From contig JBEKKV010000001.1 of the NCBI GenBank assembly GCA_050010555.1, forward strand, positions 83,091 to 147,090: a DNA stretch of 64,000 nt, given 5' to 3'. Position 1 is the stretch's first letter. Each line of letters begins with the position of its first letter. The stretch comes from JALHUB01 sp050010555 (lineage in GTDB: Bacteria > Chloroflexota > Dehalococcoidia > DSTF01 > JALHUB01). Shown in pieces: positions 63,701-64,000 of this stretch. Under the pieces are notes generated by a model, which saw only the letters and a list, made by a program, of their open reading frames with translations, was not told the origin of the DNA and did not search any database. The position numbers and the translations under genes were made by a program.

Positions 63701-64000
63701 TCCTTCGGTAGACGGCAGCGTTGTGCTTTCCGGCTCGACGACGGAGGTGACGCGGGACGTCCCGCACACCATCGACGAGACCGCTCTACCGGGCTACAAA
63801 TTCGTCTCCATAACCGGCGACCCCGAGTGCCCAAGTGATCTCGGTGGTAGCTTCACGCTGAGCGCCGGCCAGAACATTACCTGCACGATCACCAACGACG
63901 ACGAGGCGGCGAACCTGACCGTCATCAAGCACGTCGTGAACGACAACGGTGGTGCGGCTGACGCCTCGGCCTGGACCATGAAGGTCGATGGGACGAACGT
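60795..64000 (+). CDS. Giant TP-rich multidomain surface protein (3' end outside window)
   Basis: A continuously open frame of 1,068 codons from ATG (AGGTGG ribosome site) to the window edge. Residues 1-40 are a signal peptide/anchor (LSIALVLGVFAALVAVVAVLF). Three related domains of about 200 residues (40-247, 345-543, 586-784) share PTAGNLLIAVFG/TPGNLLVAIVG, a GQAIFYKVA-like strand and an LGLQ(L/V/I)YEYSG-like strand. They are joined by Thr-Pro linkers at 248-344, 545-585 and 870-947. From 785 on come SpaA/prealbumin-like repeats (ELTVIKHVVGG...CTVTNTY; ITLIKSVINDNGG...CTITNDDEAANLTVIKHV). It is probably an adhesin or S-layer-like wall protein. Any sorting signal lies beyond the window. Confidence 0.9.
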   Translation, partial: MDSKKSAIRSLSIALVLGVFAALVAVVAVLFGGGSGSAAPALVQKASGVAGSSSTVSSVSATFTSTPTAGNLLIAVFGESDAGTISVPSGWTSAVNYSNKPGGAIFYKIAGSSEPTTVTVTTTGTASEGLGLQLYEYSGMAGTSPLDVVATANSSATGGTSLTSNSLTTTQTGDLLISGADTGPNTTFTWGNSFTKQFDFANTNGSHLREFSGADRIVTTATSYTAAATVSPSVNEWSMLLAAFKPNPATPTPTNTFTPTNTFTPVPPTNTYTPTPTNTNTPTPTNTFTPTNTFTPVPPTSTYTPTPTKTNTPTPTNTFTPVPPTNTYTPTPTFTFTPTATATTAPPVVQCAHGGASSSSTSVTLTSAPTPGNLLVAIVGTGSSTSTTISTPTGITGWSTAINESTSPGQAIFYKVAASGDGTSVSASSSSASTIGLQVCEFSGVNTLEDTSSGTATSTTPSSGSVSATHPNELLVAGSVIRVDTTYDWSASLFVEGSGLDFQEGSRTYSGAYRYVTGSGSYTASATTGSGQWRAQVASFYYVPPPTNTPTATATSTNTPTPTKTFTPTATATNTSTPTATPTTAPPIVQSSCASSAGSDRVSASFGSSPTVGDLLVAIVGAGASSTPGFNAPDGWSTAINQSALPGQAMFYKLADGSEKTVTVIAGFATASLGLQIYDFNDVNTFDGANSATGVSNSPSTGLVPVAHTPDLLVGGIVMPVVTSFDWTASSFSKRCDFSGGSPIIFSYTGAVRLVTDAGTYSGSASSTLSSAWRGQIASFYERPELTVIKHVVGGSAAASDFSMTVDGGYVAPSAVFPGSETGTTVSLDAGSYSVSETAIDGYQATMSADCSGTIAGGQQKTCTVTNTYATPTPTPTTTKTPTATPTSTYTPTATPTNTNTPTATPTNTNTPTATATSTYTPTATPTDTPTPTDTATPTPTNTPEPATITLIKSVINDNGGTAKPDDFAPSVDGSVVLSGSTTEVTRDVPHTIDETALPGYKFVSITGDPECPSDLGGSFTLSAGQNITCTITNDDEAANLTVIKHVVNDNGGAADASAWTMKVDGTN
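61541..61826 (+). repeat. Tandem 93-base Thr-Pro coding repeat
   Basis: Inside the giant surface gene a 93-base unit (31 codons, starting near 61561) recurs at 61654 with few changes and a partial third copy, encoding TFTPTNTFTPVPPTNTYTPT-type spacers. The near identity at DNA level suggests recent slippage or recombination, so copy number may vary between strains. Confidence 0.75.
62443..62550 (+). repeat. Second Thr-Pro coding repeat tract
   Basis: A shorter degenerate ACG/CCG/AAC-rich tract encoding TPTATATSTNTPTPTKTFTP-like spacer between domains two and three of the giant protein. Confidence 0.65.
63403..63640 (+). repeat. Third Thr-Pro coding repeat tract
   Basis: A tract including two adjacent near-identical copies of a 30-base unit (ACGGCGACACCGACGAACAC-type, 63470-63530), encoding TPTATPTNTNTPTATPT-like spacer between two SpaA-like domains. 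Confidence 0.65.

Overview
The window is a GC-rich, gene-dense bacterial chromosome segment that fits the phylum Chloroflexota, probably a Dehalococcoidia-like lineage. This is an inference from content: long Thr-Pro-rich spacers in surface proteins, a class F-type sortase with a VPSTG substrate, a DUF4012 protein, an FtsX/LolD-type exporter without an outer-membrane partner, CaiB-type CoA transferases and acyl-CoA ligases, and no sign of outer-membrane biogenesis. I saw no rRNA, tRNA, insertion sequence or CRISPR array.

Region 1 (1-23.2 kb) is a cell-surface glycopolymer locus. Two plus-strand glycosyltransferases meet a long minus-strand series reading from 23.0 kb down to 1.8 kb: ABC exporter (Wzm/Wzt), a methyltransferase, two hexapeptide acyltransferases, a tyrosine phosphatase, a Wzz/BY-kinase, a sortase and its likely substrate, a DUF4012 protein, a complete GDP-heptose gene set (gmhB, hddC, hddA, gmhA), two phosphoglycosyl transferases (one without its catalytic Asp-Glu pair), a MurJ-type flippase, a second methyltransferase, a CsaB-type pyruvyl transferase, two glycosyltransferases and an epimerase. 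Most junctions are 4-base stop/start overlaps. The picture is synthesis, export, pyruvylation and phosphorylation-controlled assembly of a heptose-containing wall polymer or S-layer glycan.

Region 2 (23.2-36.6 kb) is mixed: an HPRT fused to a nuclease-like N-terminal domain, a candidate structured RNA antisense to its 3' end, a TP-rich anchored surface protein, two acyl-CoA ligases, a zinc ribbon protein, CutA, two ABC exporters, a zinc alcohol dehydrogenase, a bactofilin-like membrane protein and a glutaminyl cyclase. Region 3 (36.7-42 kb) is a branched-chain amino acid/amide-type uptake system (LivK convergent with livG-F-H-M).

Region 4 (42-54.5 kb) holds a short-chain dehydrogenase, a CAP-domain lipoprotein, a sigma factor fused to an anti-sigma zinc finger and membrane anchor, an amidase, a degenerate HD-GYP protein, an ADP-forming acyl-CoA synthetase subunit, tandem CaiB/BaiF CoA transferases, a DD-carboxypeptidase, a methyltransferase and PurN. 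Region 5 (54.5-64 kb) holds an Fe-S-type winged-helix regulator with an apparently leaderless start, the prs-secA operon ending in a strong terminator, a 735-base intergenic region with a consensus promoter, and the first 1,068 codons of a giant TP-rich surface protein that runs off the window.
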